From: Bacteroidales bacterium UBA5833
GTDB taxonomy: Bacteria; Bacteroidota; Bacteroidia; Bacteroidales; Lentimicrobiaceae
DNA length: 41,959 nt
Direction of reading: 5' to 3'
NCBI GenBank assembly: GCA_002433025.1
Contig: DJGZ01000036.1
Coordinates: 1-41,959 of the forward strand
Under the pieces are notes generated by a model. The model saw only the letters and a program-made list of their open reading frames with translations, was not told the DNA's origin and made no database searches. This document shows positions 8,101 through 14,984 of the stretch, piece after piece. The position numbers were made by a program, and so were the translations under genes. Position 1 is the first letter of the stretch; each line of letters starts with the position of its first letter.

Positions 8101-10155
8101 ATGCGTAACATCATCATTATCATGGCAATGGCAACATTGATTGCCGTAAGTGGCTGCAGCGAAAAGCAGGGTGCAGTTACCGGCGGGCCTGTAAAGGCCT
8201 TTATTGAACAAACCGCTGTCGAAAAAGTTATCAAAATGCTCAGCGATTCTTTGGGCGAAGCTCCGAAATTCCGCATTGAGCGCGGGGTGCAGCAAGTGGC
8301 AAACCTTTGGCGCGAAAGCGATGGCACGGTTAATGACTTTGAAGATTTTTGTCTCGGGAATTTTGTGGCTGAGGAGGCTGCCCTTGAAAACCTATACAGG
8401 AAACTGGAACGGAATTTCGAGATCTTCAATGGCTATTTCCATAAGATGGATGTGCTGCTCAAAGAGCCTATTCAGCTCGAAGGGCCTGAAATCGAGCCTG
8501 TGGATATGATGTTTGGCAGTTATAATGCAGCCGCTCACCTGACCGACGACTTTTTTAACAATAAAATCGCCTTTCTCACCGCACTTAACTTCCCTTTCTA
8601 TTCCCTGAAAGAAAAAACGGAAAATGGATCCGGGTGGAGCCGTCTTGAGTGGGCCTACGCCCGTATGGGCGACCGCTTTACTTCGCGGGTTCCTGCTGAG
8701 ATCATTCAGCAGGCTTCCAAAACCCTGACCGAAGCCGATGCATATATTTCTGATTACAATATCTATATGGGCCGCCTGGTCAATGATAAAGGCGAAAACC
8801 TTTTCCCTGAAGGCATGAAGCTGATTACCCACTGGGGACTGCGCGATGAGCTGAAATCAAATTATGCAGGTGAAAAAGGGCTCGAAAAGCAGCGCATGAT
8901 TTACGATGTGATGAAACGCATCATTGACCAGAGCATACCGCAGCAGGTGATCAACAAGGATGAGTGCACCTGGAATCCGGCGGATAACAAGCTTTTTAAA
9001 GATGGTGCTGAAGTACAGGGAAATCCTGAACCCGACAAACGTTATGAAGTACTGCTCGGCAACTTTCATGTGATGAAAGCCATCGATGCCTACAATCCGA
9101 ATTTCCCCACATACATCAGCCGTGCTTTCGAGGAATATATGGAAATTCCTCAGGAAGATGTGGAGCGACTGTTTATTGAGTTTGTTTCTTCGCCTCAGGT
9201 AAAGGAGGTGGCTGCATTTATCAGCCAGCGTCTCGGGCGCCCGTTGGAGCCTTTCGATATCTGGTACAACGGTTTCAAATCCAGGGGTGGCATTCCTGAA
9301 GAGCAGCTTACCGCCATCACCTCAAAAAAGTATCCCGATCCGAAAGCGTTTCAGGCCGATCTTCCCAATATTCTGGTTAAACTGGGCTGGCCCCGTGAGA
9401 AAGCCCTGCAGATCACCTCACTGATCTCGGTTGACCCTTCGCGTGGCGCCGGACATGCCTGGGGCGCTGAGATGCGCAACGACATTGCCCGTCTGCGTAC
9501 CAGGATCGGGGCCGGTGGCATGGATTATAAAGGATACAACATTGCCGTGCACGAATTTGGCCACAATGTGGAACAAACCGTCACCATGAACGATGTGGAT
9601 TATTATATGCTGCAAGGGGTACCCAATACCGCTTTTACCGAAGCCGTAGCCTTCCTTTTCCAGAAACGTGATCTTGAACTGCTTGGCATGCCCAACGCCG
9701 ATCCCAACAAGGACCACATGATGGCCCTCGATAATTTCTGGGCCTCTTACGAAATTATGGGTGTTTCGCTGGTGGATATGAAAGTATGGAAATGGATGTA
9801 CGACAATCCGGCAGCTACTCCCGCTGAGTTGAAGGAAGCGGTGATTTCAGCCGCCAAAGAAGTGTGGAATAACTATTACGCCGGTATCCTTGGCGGAAAA
9901 GATGAACCTATCCTGGCCATCTATTCCCACATGATCGACAATCCGCTCTATCTGTCAAATTATCCGATGGGCCACCTGATTGATTTTCAGATTGAACAGC
10001 AGGTAAAGGGTAAAAATCTGGCAGATGAGTTCAACCGCATGTATACCCAGGGGCGTTTGGTTCCCCAGGTGTGGATGAAAGGGGCCGTTGGTCAGGAGAT
10101 TTCCATTAAGCCTACCATGAATGCCGCTGCTGAAGCACTCAAGGCGCTGAAATAA
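8101..10155 (+). CDS. HExxH zinc metallopeptidase, lipoprotein
   Basis: The 684-residue protein carries a lipoprotein signal (LIAVSGC, Cys near residue 19) and is expected in the periplasm or outer membrane. The first 450 residues are largely helical. The zinc site is HEFGH at residues 484-488, with a likely third ligand Glu514 in TEAVAF, 25 residues beyond the second histidine; this HExxH-x25-E layout resembles M3-type gluzincins. M3 oligopeptidases are usually cytoplasmic and similar in size, so this could be an exported relative or a separate family of Bacteroidota lipoproteins. The active-site residues look intact. The gene is monocistronic, with its own -7 box and a strong terminator. 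The natural substrate is unknown; peptide degradation is the likely job. Confidence 0.82.
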   Translation: MRNIIIIMAMATLIAVSGCSEKQGAVTGGPVKAFIEQTAVEKVIKMLSDSLGEAPKFRIERGVQQVANLWRESDGTVNDFEDFCLGNFVAEEAALENLYRKLERNFEIFNGYFHKMDVLLKEPIQLEGPEIEPVDMMFGSYNAAAHLTDDFFNNKIAFLTALNFPFYSLKEKTENGSGWSRLEWAYARMGDRFTSRVPAEIIQQASKTLTEADAYISDYNIYMGRLVNDKGENLFPEGMKLITHWGLRDELKSNYAGEKGLEKQRMIYDVMKRIIDQSIPQQVINKDECTWNPADNKLFKDGAEVQGNPEPDKRYEVLLGNFHVMKAIDAYNPNFPTYISRAFEEYMEIPQEDVERLFIEFVSSPQVKEVAAFISQRLGRPLEPFDIWYNGFKSRGGIPEEQLTAITSKKYPDPKAFQADLPNILVKLGWPREKALQITSLISVDPSRGAGHAWGAEMRNDIARLRTRIGAGGMDYKGYNIAVHEFGHNVEQTVTMNDVDYYMLQGVPNTAFTEAVAFLFQKRDLELLGMPNADPNKDHMMALDNFWASYEIMGVSLVDMKVWKWMYDNPAATPAELKEAVISAAKEVWNNYYAGILGGKDEPILAIYSHMIDNPLYLSNYPMGHLIDFQIEQQVKGKNLADEFNRMYTQGRLVPQVWMKGAVGQEISIKPTMNAAAEALKALK

Positions 10156-10180
10156 ATCATAAACTACGTTTCTTGTTTTA

Positions 10181-10218
10181 AAAACCTGTCCGGACTCAAG
10201 TACGGACAGGTTTTTTTT
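10181..10218 (+). terminator. Rho-independent terminator after the metallopeptidase gene
   Basis: The arms ACCTGTCCG (10184-10192) and CGGACAGGT (10203-10211) form a perfect stem with a 10-base loop. The stem is flanked by A4 upstream and T8 downstream. It lies 25 bases after the stop codon. Confidence 0.92.
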
Positions 10219-10342
10219 CATCGCTTCGCCCAAATCCGCCATCATTTCTTCCGGTTTACCGGCTTACCGGCTTATTACCCCTGTTTGCCCTGATTAAACA
10301 GGAGCTGGCCGTTTTGTGTTATAACCTTTCGACTGCTTCAAT

Positions 10343-10350
10343 CAATTTTG
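10343..10350 (+). promoter_or_regulatory. Possible -7 box for the SDR gene
   Basis: CAATTTTG differs from TAnnTTTG at one position and lies 39 bases before the ATG. A TTTG exists at 10313-10316 but the 26-bp spacing is too long, so this is a weak call. Confidence 0.25.
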
Positions 10351-10389
10351 CAGATTATTTAAACTTTTCCGGACCTTAATCTTATTTTT

Positions 10390-11316
10390 ATGCAAACAAT
10401 ACTTGGAGCCGGTGGCGCCATCGGGAAGAAACTAGCCAAAGAGCTGACCTTATATACAAACGAGATAAGGCTGGTAAGCCGCAACCCCAAAGCCGTCAAT
10501 CCCGGCGATCAGCTGATGAAAGCCGATCTGACCATTGCCGGGGAAGTGGACCGGGCAGTGGCCGGATCTGCCATCGTTTATCTGACCGTAGGGGTGGAAT
10601 ACAGCGCAAAAGCCTGGCAGCAAAAGTGGCCCCTTATTATGCGCAATGTGCTTGACAGCTGCATCCGCCATCAGGCAAAACTGGTGTTTTTTGATAATGT
10701 TTACACCTACGACCGCGATCACCTGGGCAATATGACCGAAGAAACGCCGGTGCGGCCTACAAGTAAAAAAGGTGAGGTCAGAAGCCAGGTTGTAAAAATG
10801 CTGCTCGATGAAATGAATAGTGGCCGCATCACTGCCCTGATTGCGCGGGCCGCTGATTTTATTGATCCCTTAAACAGTGTGCTGGTGGAAATGGTGGTTA
10901 AGAATTTCAGCAAGGGCAAGAAAGCAAACTGGTTTTCGGGCGTGGGGAAAGTTCACAGTTTTACCCATACCGGCGATGCGGCCAAAGGTACTGCCATCCT
11001 GGGCAATACCCCTGACGCTTATGGTGAAGTGTGGCACCTGCCGACTTCGGATGAACGTATCACCGGAAAGGAGTGGATTGCGCTTTTTGCCCGGGAAATG
11101 GGTGTGGCGCCAACATACAGCACCCTTCCCGATTGGATGCTTGGACTGCTCGGGCTGTTTATTCCCGTTTTGAAGGAGGTCAGGGAAATGGCCTATCAGT
11201 ATGACCGGGATTATTTTTTCGACAGCAGTAAATTCAACCGGCGCTTCGGCTATGTTCCCATCCGGGCAGAAGAAGCGGTGAGGGAGCTGGTGAAATCCAT
11301 GAAAACTGAGAAATAG
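10390..11316 (+). CDS. NAD(P)-dependent epimerase/dehydratase-like (extended SDR) protein
   Basis: The 308-residue protein has the Rossmann start TILGAGGAIGKKLAKEL (GxGGxIG, residues 3-19), then VSRNP, DLTIAGEVDRAVAGSAIVYLTVG and the strand KLVFFDNVYTYDRD. The usual YxxxK is replaced by a TSKKGEVRSQVVKML segment, so a classical catalytic Tyr is not obvious. It is therefore safer to call it an SDR-type nucleotide-binding protein, perhaps an atypical SDR or NmrA-like reductase. The C-terminal part has a hydrophobic stretch (WMLGLLGLFIPVLKEV) that may form a substrate pocket. It lies alone between a terminator and the PIMT gene. There is no signal peptide; it should be cytoplasmic. Confidence 0.8.
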   Translation: MQTILGAGGAIGKKLAKELTLYTNEIRLVSRNPKAVNPGDQLMKADLTIAGEVDRAVAGSAIVYLTVGVEYSAKAWQQKWPLIMRNVLDSCIRHQAKLVFFDNVYTYDRDHLGNMTEETPVRPTSKKGEVRSQVVKMLLDEMNSGRITALIARAADFIDPLNSVLVEMVVKNFSKGKKANWFSGVGKVHSFTHTGDAAKGTAILGNTPDAYGEVWHLPTSDERITGKEWIALFAREMGVAPTYSTLPDWMLGLLGLFIPVLKEVREMAYQYDRDYFFDSSKFNRRFGYVPIRAEEAVRELVKSMKTEK

Positions 11317-11449
11317 CCGGATGTATTGGCCCTGATATTGTGTTCATCGCGTGTTTTGTCCGTGACGATGTTACTAATACCCATGACAGGCCTGTCAGGT
11401 CGAGGGCATTTTGATTGGATAATATCCTGAAAATTATTATCTTTAAGGC

Positions 11450-12184
11450 ATGAAAGCATTGTCATCGCCCCCCGGTACCGGCAGGTGGCTTCGTTGCGCG
11501 GCCTCTGCATGTACGGGGTTAATCTTGTCATTTATGTCTCCTCTTTATAGTCAGGATAATTATGGTGCTGCCCGGGAAAGCATGGTTAAGTATCAGATTG
11601 AAGCGGAAGGCATATCGCACCGGGCCACCCTGGCAGCTATGCGCAAAGTGCCGCGCCACCTCTTTGTGCCCGCCGATCTGAAGCCGCATGCCTACCGCGA
11701 TATGCCGCTGCCAATCGGATATGATCAGACTATCTCGCAGCCATATATGGTGGCTTACATGACCCAGGCCATACAACCTGCACGGGGAATGAAGGTGCTT
11801 GAGATAGGTACAGGCTCGGGTTATCAGGCCGCTGTGCTGGCTGAGATTGTCGACAGCGTTTTTACCATCGAGATTGTTGAACCCCTGGGAAAACAATCAG
11901 CTGCCTTGCTGAAAAGGTTGGGCTATAAAAATGTAAAGGTCAGGATAGGCGATGGTTTTGCCGGATGGCCTGAGCACGGGCCTTACGATGCCATTGTGGT
12001 GACCGCTGCTGCTGAAGAAATCCCACCTCCGCTGATTGCCCAGCTGAAAGAAGGCGGCAGCATTGTGATTCCGCTGGGCAGGCCCGGAAGCGTTCAGACG
12101 CTGGTGAAAGCGACAAAAATCAAAGGCAGGATGGAAAGAAAAAGCCTGCTGCCGGTCAGGTTTGTGCCTTTTGTCAGAGAATAA
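11450..12184 (+). CDS. pcm: Protein-L-isoaspartate O-methyltransferase, predicted exported
   Basis: The 244-residue protein repairs isoaspartyl residues by SAM-dependent methylation. Family marks are VPRHLFVP, LPIGYDQTISQPYMVAYM (the substrate-binding loop), the SAM motif VLEIGTGSGYQAAVLAEI, DGFAGWPEHGPYDAIVVTAAA and GGSIVIPLG. Residues 1-35 are an extra N-terminal segment with a positively charged start, a hydrophobic core (ACTGLILSFMSPL) and an SQD end, which reads as a signal peptide. A periplasmic location is implied, where the SAM donor would be scarce. Periplasmic-type Pcm homologues are annotated in other Gram-negatives, so this may be real. If translation began at the ATG at 11534 the signal would be truncated; the upstream ATG at 11450 gives the better N terminus. 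It converges on the next gene with 12 bases between stops. Confidence 0.88.
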   Translation: MKALSSPPGTGRWLRCAASACTGLILSFMSPLYSQDNYGAARESMVKYQIEAEGISHRATLAAMRKVPRHLFVPADLKPHAYRDMPLPIGYDQTISQPYMVAYMTQAIQPARGMKVLEIGTGSGYQAAVLAEIVDSVFTIEIVEPLGKQSAALLKRLGYKNVKVRIGDGFAGWPEHGPYDAIVVTAAAEEIPPPLIAQLKEGGSIVIPLGRPGSVQTLVKATKIKGRMERKSLLPVRFVPFVRE

Positions 12185-12196
12185 ACCGGAGTCCTT

Positions 12197-13747
12197 TTAA
12201 CCGGGATTCTCTGTTCCGGCTATGGGTGCATGTCTTTCCCTGAGAATGGTTGCCAATGGTTGCTGCTTCAGCATGGCTTCTATCCATGCGGTGAAATCAA
12301 AAATCCTGAGCAATTGCATTTCAAAAGGATCCTGCTGCATATCAAGCAGGGCCGGAAGATATTTTTCATACAGTTTTTCCCTCTTTCTTTTGGTGTCCGG
12401 TAACTGTTTGATCAGAAACTTCAGCATGAAGTGCTCAATTTTGTAGCCCTTTTCGCTTGCCACCAGGTCGCGCCTGATCGACCTGATCTCATAGCGGATC
12501 AGTTCCCCGTCGCCCAGTTTGTAGAGGATCATCAGGTTTACCAGCCTGATGGTGCGGTAGAGCGGCAGGTAGTAGAAACTTTTTCCCCGCACAATGATCT
12601 GGCTGAGGAACCTGTGGGCCTGCTGATATTTTCCGTTTCCGAAAAGAACCAGGGAAGTATACAGGCAAAGCTCGGCCTGGCGTGAATGGCTCAGCATCTG
12701 AAATTTATCGTACAGTTTTTCCCTGTATTGATCCATCAGGCTGTCGCAGGCAGCAAAGTTGCCGCGGTCGAGCAATGGAAAAAGTTGGTAAAGAAATGCC
12801 ACGCAGGTCAGCAGTGTCCTGAAATCGGCCGAATGGCTTTCAATCTTCATCAACTGATCCGTAAAATAGCGCATACCCTCATAATTGTGAATACTCCGGA
12901 GGCTTTCGAGCACGCCTTCGAGGGTATAGAGGTAATACACCGGCGGGTTGCTCCAGAGGTGCTTGTTGGCTTCGAACAGGTTGTTCAGCTCATAATACGA
13001 CCGGAGGGCCGATTTAAAATCGCCCACACTGATCAGGTAGTTCGATTGAAACAGCTGGTGCAGTTTGCTTACTTCAAAGTTTTCGGGCGACAGGGATGCA
13101 ACAAGGCTGAGCTCACTGTAAATCAAATCATTAAGTTCATTTTTCTCTTTCTGCGACCGGGCATAGCCCTTGTAAACCACCCTGTGTTTCAGGATTTCGT
13201 AAAGCGAGCTCTGTTCGTTGATTTTTCGGATATATTTCATCGACTCCGTAAGCCTGAACTGCTTTTTCAGCAATTCCTGTTCTTTCAGATTCGGGAAGTT
13301 CAGCGCAAGCAGGTAATCGAGCTCCAGGCGGTTGGCCAACAGCAGGGCATGGTAGTTTTCATAACGTTCAGCCTGGGCCATCACATTGTTGAGGGTGTCG
13401 AAACACTCATCGAAGAGCGACTTTTCAAAGAGCACCCTTGCTTTCAGGATTTTGTTGAACAGGTAAAAAAAACTGTCCTGGTTTTTACGCAGTTCCAGCA
13501 TGGTATCCAACAGGATTTCGAAAAGATATTTCACCGTTGTATCGAAAGCGGCTGACGGGCGTTTTGAAAGGAATGCCTGACGAAGCGCTGCCGGCGTATC
13601 CTCTGATCCTTTTTCGATAAGGTCATATAATATAAGGTAGTCGGGCAAGGCTTTTTTCCGGCCAACCATCTGTCTGAATGTTTTCTTTTCAGGCAGGCTC
13701 ATGGAGTGGATCATTTGCACCAGCGACTCAAAGCGGGTCTTTTTCAT
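12197..13747 (-). CDS. Large helical protein of unknown function
   Basis: The 516-residue protein has no family I recognise. It starts MKKTRFESLVQMIHSMSLPEKKTFRQM and is predicted nearly all-alpha, with many Leu/Tyr/Phe-rich helices about 30-40 residues long (for example AKARVLFEKSLFDECFDTL-type and FGNGKYQQAHRFLSQI). This suggests degenerate TPR-like or other alpha-solenoid repeats. There is no signal peptide, transmembrane segment or catalytic motif, so it is probably a cytoplasmic scaffold. It is a single gene, transcribed away from the ribokinase locus and separated from it by an AT-rich divergent intergenic region. It has its own -7 box and a leader of about 80 bases. It shows no frameshifts or truncation. 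Confidence 0.75.
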   Translation of the reverse strand: MKKTRFESLVQMIHSMSLPEKKTFRQMVGRKKALPDYLILYDLIEKGSEDTPAALRQAFLSKRPSAAFDTTVKYLFEILLDTMLELRKNQDSFFYLFNKILKARVLFEKSLFDECFDTLNNVMAQAERYENYHALLLANRLELDYLLALNFPNLKEQELLKKQFRLTESMKYIRKINEQSSLYEILKHRVVYKGYARSQKEKNELNDLIYSELSLVASLSPENFEVSKLHQLFQSNYLISVGDFKSALRSYYELNNLFEANKHLWSNPPVYYLYTLEGVLESLRSIHNYEGMRYFTDQLMKIESHSADFRTLLTCVAFLYQLFPLLDRGNFAACDSLMDQYREKLYDKFQMLSHSRQAELCLYTSLVLFGNGKYQQAHRFLSQIIVRGKSFYYLPLYRTIRLVNLMILYKLGDGELIRYEIRSIRRDLVASEKGYKIEHFMLKFLIKQLPDTKRKREKLYEKYLPALLDMQQDPFEMQLLRIFDFTAWIEAMLKQQPLATILRERHAPIAGTENPG

Positions 13748-13831
13748 AGCTCAGGCTGAAATTGTTTAAGTTAAGAAGGCAGTTGCCGGCTTCAACCGGA
13801 TAAGTTCAGGTTCTTCATCAGAACCAAAAAC

Positions 13832-13839
13832 CAAAGTTA
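13832..13839 (-). promoter_or_regulatory. -7 box for the helical unknown gene
   Basis: The minus-strand TAACTTTG is an exact TAnnTTTG match about 85 bases upstream of the ATG at 13747. No -33 TTTG is found at 19-21 bp. Confidence 0.4.
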
Positions 13840-14016
13840 ACAATTCTTTTACAATAATGGATGTTCAAAAATATGGTTTTTGGTCATTTTATTTTAAGTA
13901 ATTAGTGATTTAAAAAATTGAAAATAAATAATATAAATACTAATTGATGAATGAAAGCTCTATTATGAATTATAGTTTGCGATGATTTATTGGTTTTTTT
14001 CGCAGTTTGTTATTTA

Positions 14017-14024
14017 TAGATTTG
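14017..14024 (+). promoter_or_regulatory. -7 box of the ribokinase-SusCD operon
   Basis: TAGATTTG matches TAnnTTTG exactly, giving a start near 14031 and a leader of about 20 bases to the ATG at 14051. This supports the 14051 start over an in-frame upstream ATG at 13982, which would lie ahead of the promoter. All following genes to 29761 are on the same strand with short gaps, so it may drive the whole locus. Confidence 0.5.
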
Positions 14025-14050
14025 CCTCACAAACTAACGTAAATAATTAT

Positions 14051-14974
14051 ATGCAGCGCAAGAAATTAGTTGTGGTAGGTAGTTGTAATACCGATATGGT
14101 TATCAAGGCTGACCGTTTACCCATTCCGGGCGAAACAGTGCTTGGAGGGACTTTCTTCATGAACCCCGGCGGCAAGGGGGCCAATCAGGCGGTAGCCGCT
14201 TCCCGTATGGGCGGGAATGTGACTTTTATCTCTAAAACAGGCAACGACGTTTTTGGAAAACAATCGGTGGTATTGTATAATTCGGAGAACATCAATACCG
14301 ATTACATCTTTTCCGATCCCAATAATCCTTCAGGAGTAGCCCTGATCACAGTGGATTCGCGCGGTGAAAACTGCATTGTGGTTGCTTCGGGTGCCAACGC
14401 CTCGCTTTGCCCGGCCGACATTGAAAAAGCCGGCAGCGAAATTGAGAGCAGCGACCTGGTGCTGATGCAGCTTGAAATTCCGCTGGATACTGTTGAATAT
14501 GTGGCAGAACTGGCCAGCCGTAAAAACATCAAGGTCATTCTGAACCCGGCGCCTGCCCGGGCACTGTCGGATCAGTTGCTGAAGAACATTTACATTATCA
14601 TCCCGAACAAGAGCGAGGCAGAGATCCTTTCCGGCATCAAGGTTTCCGATTACGATTCGGCCAGGCAGGCTGCCGACATCATCAGCGCCAAAGGCTGCGA
14701 CATTGTGGTGATTACCCTTGGCAGCCAGGGTGCGCTTATCAAGGACCACGATGAGTATCACTTTGTGGATGCGGTGAAGGTGGATGCGGTGGATACCACC
14801 GCTGCCGGAGACGTGTTCTGTGGAACCGTGTGCGTGGGACTTTCCGAAGGCAGGACCATACTTGAATCGGTACAACTGGCGGCCAGGGCTTCGGCCATCA
14901 CGGTTACCCGTATGGGTGCCCAGTCGTCTATTCCTACCCGCGCTGAGTTGTTAACTTTTGACCAGAATCAATAA
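14051..14974 (+). CDS. rbsK: Ribokinase (PfkB family)
   Basis: The 307-residue cytoplasmic kinase phosphorylates D-ribose to ribose 5-phosphate for the pentose-phosphate pathway. It begins VVVGSCNTDMVIKADRLPIPGET and has the PfkB signature region NPGGKGANQAVAASRMG, which contains the ribose-binding Gly-Gly-Lys. The lid strands are VTFISKTGNDVFG, then ILNPAP and NKSEAEIL. The C-terminal PfkB signature is VDAVDTTAAGDVFCG, in which the second Asp is the catalytic base. Length and motifs match true ribokinases rather than fructokinases. It opens the operon, 10 bases ahead of SusC, so ribose is the likely final product of the locus. The start at 14051 is chosen for its position behind the promoter box. 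Confidence 0.92.
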   Translation: MQRKKLVVVGSCNTDMVIKADRLPIPGETVLGGTFFMNPGGKGANQAVAASRMGGNVTFISKTGNDVFGKQSVVLYNSENINTDYIFSDPNNPSGVALITVDSRGENCIVVASGANASLCPADIEKAGSEIESSDLVLMQLEIPLDTVEYVAELASRKNIKVILNPAPARALSDQLLKNIYIIIPNKSEAEILSGIKVSDYDSARQAADIISAKGCDIVVITLGSQGALIKDHDEYHFVDAVKVDAVDTTAAGDVFCGTVCVGLSEGRTILESVQLAARASAITVTRMGAQSSIPTRAELLTFDQNQ

Positions 14975-14984
14975 ATTCCGCTTT

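Larger units (their letters stand above)
13748..14050. other. AT-rich divergent regulatory region of the ribokinase-SusCD locus
   Basis: The region lies between two divergent genes and contains a -7 box for each. The central part (about 13840-13980) is extremely AT-rich. An inverted pair AATTAGT (13900-13906) / ACTAATT (13939-13945), with centres about 39 bp apart, could be an operator but may be chance in such DNA. No regulator gene is adjacent. No small gene is seen. Confidence 0.4.

Noticed and set aside
12686..13555. Long open frame on the + strand, 289 codons, opposite the helical unknown gene
   Set aside because: It is the antisense shadow of the minus-strand gene; its composition (His/Gln/Val-rich, no domain) is not protein-like, and the minus-strand gene has a promoter box and sensible start.
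13982..14050. Upstream start for ribokinase adding 23 residues
   Set aside because: The added segment is hydrophobic and atypical for ribokinase and would place the start upstream of the exact TAGATTTG promoter box.
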